Assembly (NCBI RefSeq): GCF_001646945.1
Contig: NZ_LUTV01000003.1
Span: 544,976-608,975, forward strand
Reading direction: 5' to 3'
DNA from: Endozoicomonas ascidiicola
Lineage (GTDB): Bacteria > Pseudomonadota > Gammaproteobacteria > Pseudomonadales > Endozoicomonadaceae
DNA length: 64,000 nt
The notes below the pieces were generated by a model. It made no database searches. It saw only the letters and a list, made by a program, of their open reading frames with translations, and was not told the origin of the DNA. This document shows, piece by piece, positions 36,801 through 46,091 of the stretch. The number at the start of each line of letters is the position of its first letter. The stretch's first letter is position 1. The position numbers and the translations under genes are program-made.

Positions 36801-39800
36801 GTGCGGATATTCATAAGCACCAAAAACCATCGCAAATCAAAAAAGAGAATTTCAAACGGGATGCAGAGCGATTTTCCAGACAACCTGGCAAACATGAGCA
36901 TTCAAATGCACTAACTGCTGAAATGAAGAGTACTGTCGCTGATGGTATTACTTCAGCAGCTTTCCCCGTTTTTCAATCGATGCATAAGAATAAAAAGCAA
37001 GTTGAGCAAACCGTAGCATCGAATGTCGAGACAGTTATTGATGAATCGATTAAGACTGGTATTCAATATGTTGATCAAACAGGAAAATTATCAAAAAGTA
37101 ATCAATTAAGTAAAGAAGCCAAACAGTTCTCTGGAGTTATGGCACCTATTTGGAAGAAGGTATTGCTGCATAAAGTTCACGAGGCAATAGAGTCTGGTTT
37201 TCAGTGGCTGGATAAAGGATTTAAAACCGGTGAGCTGAAAGAGAAAATAAGATCGGCCTTAACAGGAGAAGCTGGTAAGGATGACAACGAGAGAATACTA
37301 AGCCCTGATGACAGTCAGAAAGGACTTGGTGTTTCAACAGTGCCCGCTGATTATCTCAAACCGGCTGCTTACGCAAAGCTTAAAGAGATAACGACTGATT
37401 CCGCAAAAGATGCTGCTGATCGTTTGAGTAGTGCTCTTCAAGCGAGTGACCTGTTGTCGAACAAAACCATCACCAATGGTATTGATCAGATTATTCAGGG
37501 AATGGTGAGCCCATCGCTATCGAAGGCTGAAGATCAGCTTGACCGAATCAAGAAAGAGAAAGTCATCAACCCGCTTGCTGATGTCATTAAAGCAGAGTTG
37601 TGGAGTGTCTATCAGAAGGGAGCAAATAGTTTTACTCAGTGGGCACAGCAAGAAAATAATGCACGTCAGCTGATCAGCAACCTGAGGCAGGCTTTCCGGC
37701 CTCTGGCAAAAGCACAGATTAGTTCGATGCTGACTGAGTATATAGATGGGTACAACCCTGGGGATGCTGAGTGGTCCAAGGTTGATGACTATCTGGAGGG
37801 TGTTCTGGATAGTGGCATGGACTCACTGCTGCAAATGGGGCTCAATAGTGCGATCCAATGGATGGGAGACTTCCCTCGTGATCAAGATGAGACTGATGTC
37901 GAGGAAAAGAAAGCTTATAACACCGAGCGCTTGATAAAAGGAGAACTTGGAAAGTTAGTTGATCATTCAAAACAGCCGTTGTTGGAAGCCGTTGAGCAAC
38001 GTCTGGAAATATTAAAAGCCACTGCCGCAGACTGTGAACAAAATGGGCAAGGGTTTAATCGCTTTGCAGGCAGGTTGCAATCACAAACAGCTAAGTCAGA
38101 AGACAAATTACAGATAAAAAATGCGACAGCAGAAATTGCTGAAAATAGTCAGCAAGCTGAGCAAGCGGTACAAGAGACAGCCGCTACAGAAGCTACAGCA
38201 ACTCATGATGAGTCTTACCAATACAGACAAGCAGAACTTGTTGCTTTAGGCAAAAGTGCTGCTGCGTCGGTAAATGATGTACTGGATGCTTTTAAAGCCA
38301 GCAGAGCAACAATTCAGAACGTACTGGAATCATCCTTGAAAGTGGTTACGTCAGAAGCGATGACCACGGTTGCTCAATGGGTTGATAGTCAGGTGGAGAG
38401 CAAGAATGGTAAGGATGTAAAGTGTATTGAAAAAAGTTTTGAGCGTCATCTTTCACCTCTACTGGTACATCAATTTGCAGGCAGCCTTCTGGATCAAACT
38501 GCTGGGTTTGTAGAAGAGCAACTGAGTCCTGAAGGTCTTGTCAGAAAAACCATAGAGGGGCTGGGTGATAAAAAGGATGCAATAGAGGAAGATCAGCAGC
38601 CACCCTTGACACTGGAGGCATATCTTCAAAAGCAATTAAAGCCGGTGCTTAATGAGAACGTCGATATAGGCTTAGCGGGCTTTGCTGCAGATAAAGCCAA
38701 TGAATTAAGTAAGCTCAAACTCGATAATCAATTTTTATCTCACCCTCTGGTAGCCAATGCTATTGAAACGGTCATTTTGGATGTCTTGAGTAAAGAGTGT
38801 GAGAAGGGGACAAGATTATTAAATCGAATAGCCCCCGATATTGATGATAAATGGTTTAAAGACTTCCAGGTTCCTGTGCGTAAAGCTGTGGTTCAGGAAT
38901 TGATGGTACTTCACAAAAAGGCACTAAAAGAATCGGTGAAATGGCTTAATCAGCAGGAGAACAGAGCTCGTTTGGTTGCCAGAATGGAACCTGCTCTGCG
39001 ACCAATGGTGACTGATTTTATTGCCCATAAACTGTTGTCGGATGCGACCGGTCAAACCCCTCGAGCCGTAGATATTGCAAGAATTTCTCCATTCATCAGT
39101 GATAATGTTCATAAGGTGTTTGGTGAGGCTGTAGACATTCAATTGAATAGCCTGGTTCAGTGGGCAGATGATGTTGATTCCAGAAGTAGTGAGGCACAGG
39201 AATACATTGAAAGGTTGGTCGTAGCATCTGAGCATGAGTTATTGACTGTGACCAGAGATCGCCTGAAGACATTGCAATCGTCTGCGGAGCTGCAGAAAAG
39301 GCATGTTCACAAGCAGGAAGAATTAAGACAGCTTCAAAGTGTGGCTGACCTGCACAAGAAAAATTATCTGGAAGCAAAACAAAAGCCTCGCCCTATTTGC
39401 AGCGTTGCTGGTGACCGGCATGATGTTGAGGCAAGCAAAAGGTTACAGGAGCTCAAACAGCTTGCTGATTTATCAGAGCAATTGTATTTAAACGGAAAGA
39501 GAGAATTTAAAGCCTTTCAGAAAGATTCGGGAATAGCCCCTCAAGAGAAGGCGGGTGTTCAGGGATTAGCAGATCGTCTGGTAGCTGATGCCAGAAAGAA
39601 CCACTCGGAAGCATTTGCAAAAGCAGAATCCGAGAAGGCGAAACAGGCTTCAGAAAAAGCGCCAGCAGCTCAGAACGTAAATAATGAGATCTTCAGCAAG
39701 TATAAGAATGAGCTGATTCAGCAATTTGCCAACGGTGTGACAAAGCTGACTCGTAAGGTCGCCAGACTTATTGCGAAAAATAAGCCTGCAGTCGTTCCTG

Positions 39801-42800
39801 CTGTTAAACGGCATGCGCAGACTATTGCGAACAGGTTGGTGAATGTTGCTGTATTCAAAGGTGTTGAGAAAACAGCAGGCCCTGAGGATGCTAACCGTAA
39901 AAAAGTAACGGAAGCCATTAGATTACATGTTGAAAATAATGTGTCCCAGCATCTGGATACGTTAATAAATGAGAATACGGATAGTCTGGTTGCCTACCTA
40001 TCGAGCAAAGAAGCTCTGTCAGAAATTCGAGGAGCCATCGTCAATGGCCTCACCCCCGATGAAAATGAAGATGGCAAAAAAGATAAAGGCTTCAATGTTA
40101 AAAAATCAGGAAGAAAGCTATCAGCGGCGATTGATAATGCGATAAAGAAAAGCTTCGCCAGCGTGGACAGTAAGGTTGGTGAGCTTGCTGGAGACAGCCC
40201 GAGTTTGCCTATCCCTCTGTTGCAGCAGTTTGCAAAAAATGCCATGGCTCATGTGTGTGCCAAGGGCGGAAGTTGGATTGGTAAACATCAGGATGAAATC
40301 TGGGAAGAAGTGGTTCCCGGCATTAAAGAGCAAATGAAAAATACGCTGAGGCAGGCTCAGACAGAAGCTCTCGATATTGCACTGGATTGGCAAAAGAACG
40401 ATGAAAATGTGAAGCAGCTGATCAACCCTCTGGTGAGCAGCCTTGAGAAAACGGTGACTAAGTTGGTGACCAGTGCGGCTGCTGCAGAGATTGCTGAAAA
40501 GATTGGTGGCGATGTTGAGTCTGTTCGTCTTGGTATTAAACTGATGATTAAGCCTCTGGTTAAACCGTTGATGAAGGAAGTCAGCCATCAGGTTGTCCAA
40601 TCGCTCTCTGACTGGAGTAAACAGAATCGTGAAGCAATGGTAGCCGAGCTATCTTCTCATGCGGATCAAATGATTGATGCTGCAGCACCGGTCATTCATG
40701 AGGAAATCAGAAAAGTGGCACTGTCGAATGCTGCTCGAAAAGTCGATCAGATGGATGTAAGCAAGCTTGCGGAAAAGGTTGCTCAAGCCATTCCTGAGAC
40801 GTTTGATTTTGAAAAGATGACAGAAGGTGTCGTCTCTATTGGTAAAAAGACCTGTATCCCGAAAGAGCTGCCAAAAGTTCTGTGTTTTTTAATTCAGAAA
40901 GTCGAACTGTATAAGGCACTGGGTGGAAAGGTTGAAGAAGGCATGTATGTTGATCGCCTGATAATTGATGGAGACTGCTTTAAAGACATCAAAGCAAAGC
41001 TGAAGGTTATGGCTGATGGCTCTATCCGGGTGGATAAGCTGAGCTTTGAAATGCCAAACCAGCCTACTCCGGATGATAGTCTGGAGATCAGTGCCAGTGA
41101 TGTATCACTGGATTACCAATTACCGGAAAACAGTAAACTCAGAAAGGCCGCTATACTGGCTGCTGCTGGTTCTTTAACCACAGAAAACCTGGCTTCTACG
41201 TTGTTTAAAGAGTTCTTTCCAAACAAGGTTCATATGACAGCTGGAAAGATTAAAGGAGGCTTTAAGGATTATTGGGCTTACGATCAATCAACAGCTGCCA
41301 TTAATTTTGACATTTCTGATATTGAAGCAGATTTTAATGTTCAAAAGCATTACCCAACCGGGTATATGGATATGAATATCCACGCTCCCAGGGAAGTAAA
41401 TCTGGACGTATCCAGTGATGGTATTGTCAAGTTGATTCAGGGGACGCTTAAGCTGGATAATGAAAGAAATGGTCATGCAGACATCTGCTTTATTTTTGAC
41501 CCGACCAGGCAAAGTAAATTAATCCACTGGCTGGTGGGTGATGTCCGGGTAGAAGCAGGTTTTACCGTGAAGAATGGTGTGGGATATCTCGATAATACGG
41601 GTGCTCTGAAGATTGACTGTGACCGGCCATTCTTCCAGCCGCTTTGCCACGCTATGATAAAAAATACGATTAAGGCCTGTATCCCCGGAGTTTTCAAACT
41701 AAGAGAAGGGCATGTTCTTAAGCTGAAGGCAAAATTGTTTAATGAAAAGCGCGGCAACAAAGTGCTAAATTTTTTTGCGAAAGCAGCAAACTTCTTCTTC
41801 TCGTTTTTCATTCCTACCATCAAAATCAAAATACCGTTTACGGGTTTCTCAAGATTGGAGCCTGGGGAAGAGGGACTGCTGGGTAAATTCAACTTCCTGA
41901 CATTCGTTGACAGTATTTTCCCATGGCCGGTATCGATTCATAAACAAAGTAACGAGGGCGCGTTACAGGGAATCAGTAAGACTGATGATAAACAGGATGT
42001 CAGTGAAGCTGAGAGACTGAAGCGTATTGAGAGCTGGAAGCAAACCGTGTTTATGGATATGAGGCATGGGCATGTACCATCGGCTAACCGGTCACTACGC
42101 CTTGTCTCTGAGCAAGTCATTTATACCATGCTGCAAAATGCCCGTATTGAAGGAATATCCTCTCAAAGAGTGAGTGCCCTGAAAATATTGGCCTTATTAG
42201 CGACTGCTGAACCTGAAAAAGCGGTGTCAGTGCTTCAGAAGATTGGTCGTGATACCGGGGATTTTAATGGCATTATTGACTTTATAAAGGCAAGAATCGC
42301 GGAGCCTGAGAAGGATGAGCCTTATAAACAGGCTATGATTCTGCCTTTATCGGAAGAGCAGGAGAAGTTAGAGAGGTTATTGCAGTACTATGAAAATAGC
42401 CAGAACAGTCCTGATGGTTGTATTTATAAAGGCATTGAGCAGGTTGCTATCAAGAAGAAGTTCGTCAGTCAGGTCGGCAATATTGCAGCTAAACAGCTTC
42501 AGGAACATGGTGGTTTAATTAATGAAGTTCTTCCTCCGGATCTGATTGCTCTAATGGACCCCGCGTTTGAATTTAAGGATAAGTTTTTATCTTCTGTTGC
42601 TGTTCCTGTAAGGCAGCTTTCAGCTGATGATGGCTATGCTTCTGGAGAGGGATCGATTGCAAGCGATGTTTCAGATGTTGGCAATCTCTCTGATCTCGGA
42701 GGAGATTCCGATGATGATAGTGAAGGAGGTTACTCATCAGAGTCTGGCGTATCAGATGAAGAAGGTGATTTAAAGGCTATGCCTGTCAATCATGGAGTTA

Positions 42801-42841
42801 CTCCAGAGCCTGAAGTCGCTGACCATACAGCTCCAAAATAG
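33899..42841 (+). CDS. giant 2980-residue repetitive protein, candidate effector
   Basis: One uninterrupted frame from GTG 33899 (GAGGTGAG upstream). There is no signal peptide. Residues 1-75 are disordered and rich in Ser, Asn and Gln. Residues about 80-2300 are almost all helical and repeat a loose module: a W-containing helix, a spacer with E-N or similar, and an LxPxL helix. Examples start near 831, 1247, 1492, 1681, 2163 and 2236 (WAQQENNARQLI, WLNQQENRARLV, WQKNDENVKQLI). Residues about 2320-2677 change to alternating beta-strands, a pattern reminiscent of lipid-binding beta-groove domains. A helical segment and an acidic Ser/Asp/Gly tail (2909-2980) follow. No family is recognised. A secreted effector or very long structural protein is plausible; neither is shown. 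Confidence 0.8.
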   Translation: MPFNTIKSWWNGRSSNQPDNSVPAGNNTSQISGTSSSADHLSRNVQVVSPALDTQVALVSQPQPSEQQTSNQSQSLQERAINWLKTPLKYLPSAEKVVAKSFDYLAPAETKRLLGSVAEKIVGQILEEFTNLRKLTEVTVNDPKNQNGDDYELNLLRKKTRDVFNDILIESLQKPVRYIVDRLNSRHDLTEDQRQIVVDTAIAIAYQELTPVILDAAESGLKNVENKETLKEVIESSLAEFLGIAWQKKEGSSVDPLEYAASELIQKKTAGISDTVSEKISDLGQLLYHSLPLYLDKPVFSTAIMDILEKTVKDAVTGITNDQNTGIQAGIDSAKFIPVDKLVIDSLVSLFRQELQASVLKKYQNRHALFSFELAGGRMEAAVRNYIDLLLENVRSDYRSEERDSRSQRGVSGLVDYFSSFSLIKQKLASAIISLPEKEEWVQENVSKGLDALVAVAKRAITTGAQEIQNAHLRREAEAPSNEAHSNEMPATSALPTVREQLADFQASSSSASSDTANSASATNSPAILPEEVPQLSKALQELVGLLFTGVEQNQQKILSGIDQPADAVIQELVDNTLETVFLEHTNVERDEAGGFVDKNQQILVATKGALGAESRTRISALLSKWLLSSVKSIKGWIDDHEDGARQAISKKLLEPPNQGISDLSEPLVEFIEEATGKAVLSAMASAGSEMSSVTGRKKVPTVPEELRRVKACSKSTSDDIDLHKRSAPELKHGDKGETLDSSISRLVPKRSEQHSSMGAIRISDKNGAQLHQDSFKDELIDGLALNQFEQMTGKLSDQSELIVEEVLHPVLETLVEEMSHAHKGVLGLIRQWFSHEQNLSDFSKKLSDALTPVLTRTICENEILPAAVRAEGQQKTAVELYVRGLLTEKMPLLTGYLTKSLLDRLTAHENELGLYVDKEIISPTIEKAQPKVIEIAKRKLDAISDNIERHRNHQHGLSRLSAALTVSADIHKHQKPSQIKKENFKRDAERFSRQPGKHEHSNALTAEMKSTVADGITSAAFPVFQSMHKNKKQVEQTVASNVETVIDESIKTGIQYVDQTGKLSKSNQLSKEAKQFSGVMAPIWKKVLLHKVHEAIESGFQWLDKGFKTGELKEKIRSALTGEAGKDDNERILSPDDSQKGLGVSTVPADYLKPAAYAKLKEITTDSAKDAADRLSSALQASDLLSNKTITNGIDQIIQGMVSPSLSKAEDQLDRIKKEKVINPLADVIKAELWSVYQKGANSFTQWAQQENNARQLISNLRQAFRPLAKAQISSMLTEYIDGYNPGDAEWSKVDDYLEGVLDSGMDSLLQMGLNSAIQWMGDFPRDQDETDVEEKKAYNTERLIKGELGKLVDHSKQPLLEAVEQRLEILKATAADCEQNGQGFNRFAGRLQSQTAKSEDKLQIKNATAEIAENSQQAEQAVQETAATEATATHDESYQYRQAELVALGKSAAASVNDVLDAFKASRATIQNVLESSLKVVTSEAMTTVAQWVDSQVESKNGKDVKCIEKSFERHLSPLLVHQFAGSLLDQTAGFVEEQLSPEGLVRKTIEGLGDKKDAIEEDQQPPLTLEAYLQKQLKPVLNENVDIGLAGFAADKANELSKLKLDNQFLSHPLVANAIETVILDVLSKECEKGTRLLNRIAPDIDDKWFKDFQVPVRKAVVQELMVLHKKALKESVKWLNQQENRARLVARMEPALRPMVTDFIAHKLLSDATGQTPRAVDIARISPFISDNVHKVFGEAVDIQLNSLVQWADDVDSRSSEAQEYIERLVVASEHELLTVTRDRLKTLQSSAELQKRHVHKQEELRQLQSVADLHKKNYLEAKQKPRPICSVAGDRHDVEASKRLQELKQLADLSEQLYLNGKREFKAFQKDSGIAPQEKAGVQGLADRLVADARKNHSEAFAKAESEKAKQASEKAPAAQNVNNEIFSKYKNELIQQFANGVTKLTRKVARLIAKNKPAVVPAVKRHAQTIANRLVNVAVFKGVEKTAGPEDANRKKVTEAIRLHVENNVSQHLDTLINENTDSLVAYLSSKEALSEIRGAIVNGLTPDENEDGKKDKGFNVKKSGRKLSAAIDNAIKKSFASVDSKVGELAGDSPSLPIPLLQQFAKNAMAHVCAKGGSWIGKHQDEIWEEVVPGIKEQMKNTLRQAQTEALDIALDWQKNDENVKQLINPLVSSLEKTVTKLVTSAAAAEIAEKIGGDVESVRLGIKLMIKPLVKPLMKEVSHQVVQSLSDWSKQNREAMVAELSSHADQMIDAAAPVIHEEIRKVALSNAARKVDQMDVSKLAEKVAQAIPETFDFEKMTEGVVSIGKKTCIPKELPKVLCFLIQKVELYKALGGKVEEGMYVDRLIIDGDCFKDIKAKLKVMADGSIRVDKLSFEMPNQPTPDDSLEISASDVSLDYQLPENSKLRKAAILAAAGSLTTENLASTLFKEFFPNKVHMTAGKIKGGFKDYWAYDQSTAAINFDISDIEADFNVQKHYPTGYMDMNIHAPREVNLDVSSDGIVKLIQGTLKLDNERNGHADICFIFDPTRQSKLIHWLVGDVRVEAGFTVKNGVGYLDNTGALKIDCDRPFFQPLCHAMIKNTIKACIPGVFKLREGHVLKLKAKLFNEKRGNKVLNFFAKAANFFFSFFIPTIKIKIPFTGFSRLEPGEEGLLGKFNFLTFVDSIFPWPVSIHKQSNEGALQGISKTDDKQDVSEAERLKRIESWKQTVFMDMRHGHVPSANRSLRLVSEQVIYTMLQNARIEGISSQRVSALKILALLATAEPEKAVSVLQKIGRDTGDFNGIIDFIKARIAEPEKDEPYKQAMILPLSEEQEKLERLLQYYENSQNSPDGCIYKGIEQVAIKKKFVSQVGNIAAKQLQEHGGLINEVLPPDLIALMDPAFEFKDKFLSSVAVPVRQLSADDGYASGEGSIASDVSDVGNLSDLGGDSDDDSEGGYSSESGVSDEEGDLKAMPVNHGVTPEPEVADHTAPK

Positions 42842-42859
42842 GTTTATGCACCGGAAGCT

Positions 42860-43183
42860 GTGTTTCCAACACAGGCCTTTTCGAATATGCCTGACGACAT
42901 TGGCGTGAAAGGTGTAACGAGACAAAACCTTTATCACATGACGTCTGCTGGTCATATAGAAAGTCGGTGTCGTTTACTGGCCCCAGAGAATAATACAGGC
43001 GTCATGTTTACAAAAATGAATGAGCGAGATGTTAGTGTACCGCCTCAGGCATTGAACGAAGTTTATAAAGATCATGAAGGGGCTGAAAGTCCATCCAGTG
43101 ACTTCTTTTCTGCTGATGGTGCATCGTCCTTATTCTCGGCAGATAATGTACTGAAAATGGGTTACCCCAACAGGCTCAACTGA
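42860..43183 (+). CDS. unknown 107-residue protein downstream of the giant gene
   Basis: Frame from GTG 42860, 19 bases after the giant gene's stop, with GGAAG upstream. Polar and acidic (DISVPP-like and PSSDFFSADGASSLFSADNV segments) with no recognised domain. Its low-complexity Ser/Asp end resembles the giant protein's tail, so it may be a partner, or a remnant of a longer C-terminus. Confidence 0.4.
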   Translation: MFPTQAFSNMPDDIGVKGVTRQNLYHMTSAGHIESRCRLLAPENNTGVMFTKMNERDVSVPPQALNEVYKDHEGAESPSSDFFSADGASSLFSADNVLKMGYPNRLN

Positions 43184-43209
43184 GAGCCTGATTTCAGAAG
43201 GAACTGGTA

Positions 43210-44121
43210 TTATAAGTGCGGCGCAATAAAGTCTGGTTGTATCCCGGTTTCAGTAATTAACTGCTCGATATTTTGACCTGAGTACACTCCACATTGAAGC
43301 AGTAAAGTCTTAAAGCCCATTGCATTTCCACCCAAAATGTCTGTGTACAGCGTATCGCCAACCATCAATACTCTTGATGGGGCAGAGATACCATGGCTTT
43401 TGAATACATCTGAGAAAATAGCCTGATCAGGTTTTCCAAAGAGTACTGGCTTGGCAACTTGATGGGTCCGCTCAACAAAATCCATTAAAAAGTAGCCCGG
43501 CGTGGCCAGAACTTTGTCTCCGTAGGGAGCGCCAATATCGGGGTTGCCCACCAGTAATTCGAACTGACGACCTTTTGCAGAGTTCACCAGACCTTCCTGC
43601 ATCTCACTGGTCCAGCCGGTACCCGTTATAAACAGCAATGTATCAACATTGTCTGGGATATGACCCATCAGATGGTTTAAGCGAGCGCTGTCTTTTAGTA
43701 GTGCATTAGATGGGTGCTCCATCGGCGCTATAACGCCCACGTTACTGGAGACAGGGTTCTTTTGCAGAAACGCTTCAGTAATATCCAGACTGGTCAGCAC
43801 CTCATGGCTGGTAAAGTCAAAGCCACGACTTTTGTATTTTTCTGCAGCAGTGCTTTTATTGGTCATGGTGTCGTTTGAAACAACACAGAACGGGATATTA
43901 CGTGCACGCAGTAATTGAATGGCTTCAGGTGCGTCTTCAATCGGTGTATTTCCACGGCAAAGTACGCCGTAAGAGTCTAAAAGAACCAGGTCGAACAAGT
44001 TTGTGATATCTGCCAGACCGGCAATGAATTTTGCTGGTGTTGCAGGTTTTTTGATCGCTGGATACCAGTCAAGATGCCTGGAGTAATAAGAATTCAGTAG
44101 GTCTGGCTCAAGAACGATCAT
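43210..44121 (-). CDS. HAD-superfamily class IIA protein with altered motif I
   Basis: 303 residues with a NagD-like layout: motif I at LLDSYGVLCRGNTPIEDA (about 47-64), motif II SNDT (about 83), motif III LFGKPDQAIF (about 228) and motif IV MVGDTLYTDILGGNAMGFKTLL (about 254-275). Normal HAD phosphatases have DxD in motif I; here the second Asp is Tyr (D-S-Y), as in a hypothetical IIA subgroup that has an aromatic residue there. Phosphatase activity is thus doubtful. Convergent with the small gene at 42860. Confidence 0.8.
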   Translation of the reverse strand: MIVLEPDLLNSYYSRHLDWYPAIKKPATPAKFIAGLADITNLFDLVLLDSYGVLCRGNTPIEDAPEAIQLLRARNIPFCVVSNDTMTNKSTAAEKYKSRGFDFTSHEVLTSLDITEAFLQKNPVSSNVGVIAPMEHPSNALLKDSARLNHLMGHIPDNVDTLLFITGTGWTSEMQEGLVNSAKGRQFELLVGNPDIGAPYGDKVLATPGYFLMDFVERTHQVAKPVLFGKPDQAIFSDVFKSHGISAPSRVLMVGDTLYTDILGGNAMGFKTLLLQCGVYSGQNIEQLITETGIQPDFIAPHL

Positions 44122-44152
44122 TGTATTTGCCTGAAGCTAAGTCATTTGAATA

Positions 44153-44296
44153 TATACCCATCGCCTTTCAAGTTGCTACGTTGTTGTCAGCGTTCGCTCA
44201 CCCCGATCACATACTATCTGTAAGCTCACGGGACCCGAGGGCCTAAAGGCTTCGCTCTCTTGCCGGCTAGTAGCATCTTGAAATCCAATGGGTATA
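44153..44296. mobile_element. MITE-like inverted-repeat element, 144 bp
   Basis: TATACCCATCGCCTTTCAAG begins a 27-base arm matched at 23 positions by the inverted right arm ending ATGGGTATA. It has an internal CGATCACATA...AAGCTCAC phrase shared with the 31890 element. Similar ATACCCAT/TTTCAAGTTGC elements are known as abundant short repeats in other gammaproteobacteria. No coding capacity. Confidence 0.65.
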
Positions 44297-44414
44297 GGTC
44301 TTCGCTGGCGCGGATTATATCAAACCCTGTATTGGTTACGATAAGAACTGGTAAAAAGAGAAATGAGATCTTAGAGGCGAGAAGGCAGTATTAAGAGAGA
44401 TGAGTCTAAGTGAA

Positions 44415-44437
44415 ATCCTCCACCATCGGTGGAGGAT
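44415..44437 (-). terminator. terminator of the livJ-type gene
   Basis: ATCCTCCACC/GGTGGAGGAT stem with a three-base loop, nine bases past the stop on the minus strand, followed by TTTCACTT. Confidence 0.7.
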
Positions 44438-44445
44438 AGATATTA

Positions 44446-45591
44446 TTAGTTAGTCAGCGCAGTCTTGGTGCCATCTGCATGCCACTCATAAACCACAAAA
44501 CTGAAGTCTTTCAGGTCGCCTTTGCCATCAAAGCCAAGTTCACCAGTAGGTGTCTTGAAGTTGTTGGCGCGCAGGGTAGCGGCTACTTTTTCCGGGTCTT
44601 CGCTGGAAGCCAGAGTCATGCCATCAGCCATAACCTGTACTGCAGAATAAGCCGGGAATACGAAAGGACCGGTTGGGTCTTCTTCTTTGGCTTTGAATGC
44701 TTCAACCAAACGAGCGTTGGCAGGATCCTGATCGAAACTCTTTGGCAGAGTGACCAGCAGGCCTTCGGAGGCTTTTCCGGCGATGGCGGAAATGTCTTTG
44801 TTGCCCACACCTTCTGGTCCCATAAATTTCACATCAAGACCTTTTTCAGCACTTTGACGCAGAATCAGGCCGAGCTCTGGGTGATAACCCCCGTAGTAAA
44901 CAAAGTCCACACCTTCTTTTTTCAGCTTGGCAATCAGGGCAGAGAAGTCTTTATCGCCAGCGGTTACGCCTTCGTACAGAGCTACGTCGATACCGGCAGC
45001 GGTCACGCCGTCACGAACACTGGAAGCCAGACCTTCACCATACTGTTGCTTGTCATGGATGATGGCCATCTTGGTGGGTTTGATGGCGTTGGTGATATAG
45101 CCAGCAGCGGTTGGTCCCTGCATGCTGTCCAGACCGATGGTTCTGAATATCAGTTGATAACCGCGGGTGGTGATATCCGGGCTGGTAGAGGCGGCAGTGA
45201 TCATCAGAACGCCTTCATCTTCGTAGATGTCGGACGCTGGCTGAGTGGAAGATGAGCACAGGTGGCCTACCACAAAACGGATATCGTCATTGACGATTTT
45301 GTTGGCCACGGCAACGGCCTGCTTTGGGTCACAAGCGTCATCATAGACAACCGCTTCAAGGCTCTTGCCATTGATACCACCGGCCTTGTTGATTTGCTCA
45401 ATAGCCATTTTAGCGCCGACGAATTGCATATCGCCATACTGAGCTACCGGACCGGTAACCGGGCCTGCCAGGGCAATTTTGATGGTGTCAGCAGCGGATG
45501 CCATTGACGCACTGCTCAGGGCAATAGCAGCAGTCAAGACCGCCACGCTCTTATTAAAGGTCTTATTGAATGGTTTCAGCATGTCAGTCAC
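44446..45591 (-). CDS. branched-chain amino-acid type ABC binding protein (LivJ-like)
   Basis: 381 residues: signal peptide ending ASMASA (about residue 33), then a type I periplasmic binding fold starting [42 protein letters not shown] (about 35-76), with the paired cysteines DDACDP and [10 protein letters not shown] typical of LivJ/LivK. It captures leucine, isoleucine, valine or a related ligand in the periplasm. No livHMGF genes are near, so it is an orphan that must use a transporter elsewhere. The second Met (MLKPFNK) is an alternative start. Confidence 0.9.
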   Translation of the reverse strand: MTDMLKPFNKTFNKSVAVLTAAIALSSASMASAADTIKIALAGPVTGPVAQYGDMQFVGAKMAIEQINKAGGINGKSLEAVVYDDACDPKQAVAVANKIVNDDIRFVVGHLCSSSTQPASDIYEDEGVLMITAASTSPDITTRGYQLIFRTIGLDSMQGPTAAGYITNAIKPTKMAIIHDKQQYGEGLASSVRDGVTAAGIDVALYEGVTAGDKDFSALIAKLKKEGVDFVYYGGYHPELGLILRQSAEKGLDVKFMGPEGVGNKDISAIAGKASEGLLVTLPKSFDQDPANARLVEAFKAKEEDPTGPFVFPAYSAVQVMADGMTLASSEDPEKVAATLRANNFKTPTGELGFDGKGDLKDFSFVVYEWHADGTKTALTN

Positions 45592-45945
45592 TCGTTATTG
45601 TTGTTATTCGGGTCTGTTGATGTGCCGTTGAGAGTCTTGGTCACTCAGCAAAACATCAACAAATCCAAGCCCTAGTCATATTAAAGATTTTTTACAGGCA
45701 TTCCAGTGATATGAAATGTTTTTTGAAGAAAAATAGAGAAAACATAAGGTTATTGATGTTGACTGGTTGTTCAGTGTTCAGTTGAGCAAGCTCGAGCAAA
45801 GGCCAAGTAACAAAAGCAGGATGAAAAGTTATATTAAAATCAATAGGTTGTTTGGAATGCGTGAAATAAGTGCTAAAGAGTTGGGTTTAAGTGTCTTCGG
45901 TTCTCTATAGTTATTAGTACGTTTAACAAAATTAGGGGAATGGAT
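45592..45945. other. 354-bp intergenic region
   Basis: Holds the livJ-type promoter on the minus strand and, presumably, that of the small gene on the plus strand. Otherwise AT-rich with no frame, repeat or strong hairpin that I can support. Confidence 0.4.
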
Positions 45946-46050
45946 ATGCCGACGGATAAGAAAAATTCACCATTTCAAAAAGCCGCTTGTCTCGCGTTAG
46001 CCATCACTCTTGATGTGGTCGCTCTGAGCTTTATATTCAGTGGTTCCTGA
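45946..46050 (+). CDS. 34-residue single-helix membrane peptide
   Basis: ATG 45946 follows AGGGG by seven bases. A basic head (MPTDKKNSPFQKA) precedes a hydrophobic helix (ACLALAITLDVVALSFIFSG), an N-in single-pass topology. It stands alone between livJ-type and rpiA genes, and a CCTGAGT/ACTCAGG inverted repeat (46046-46078) overlaps its stop. Unknown function; too short for homology calls. Confidence 0.45.
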   Translation: MPTDKKNSPFQKAACLALAITLDVVALSFIFSGS

Positions 46051-46091
46051 GTCAGAGCAAACCATGTTCTAACTCAGGTGACCTCATCTTG

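Noticed and set aside
44479..45255. 258-codon plus frame opposite the LivJ-like gene
   Set aside because: Antisense shadow; the minus gene has a signal peptide and family motifs.
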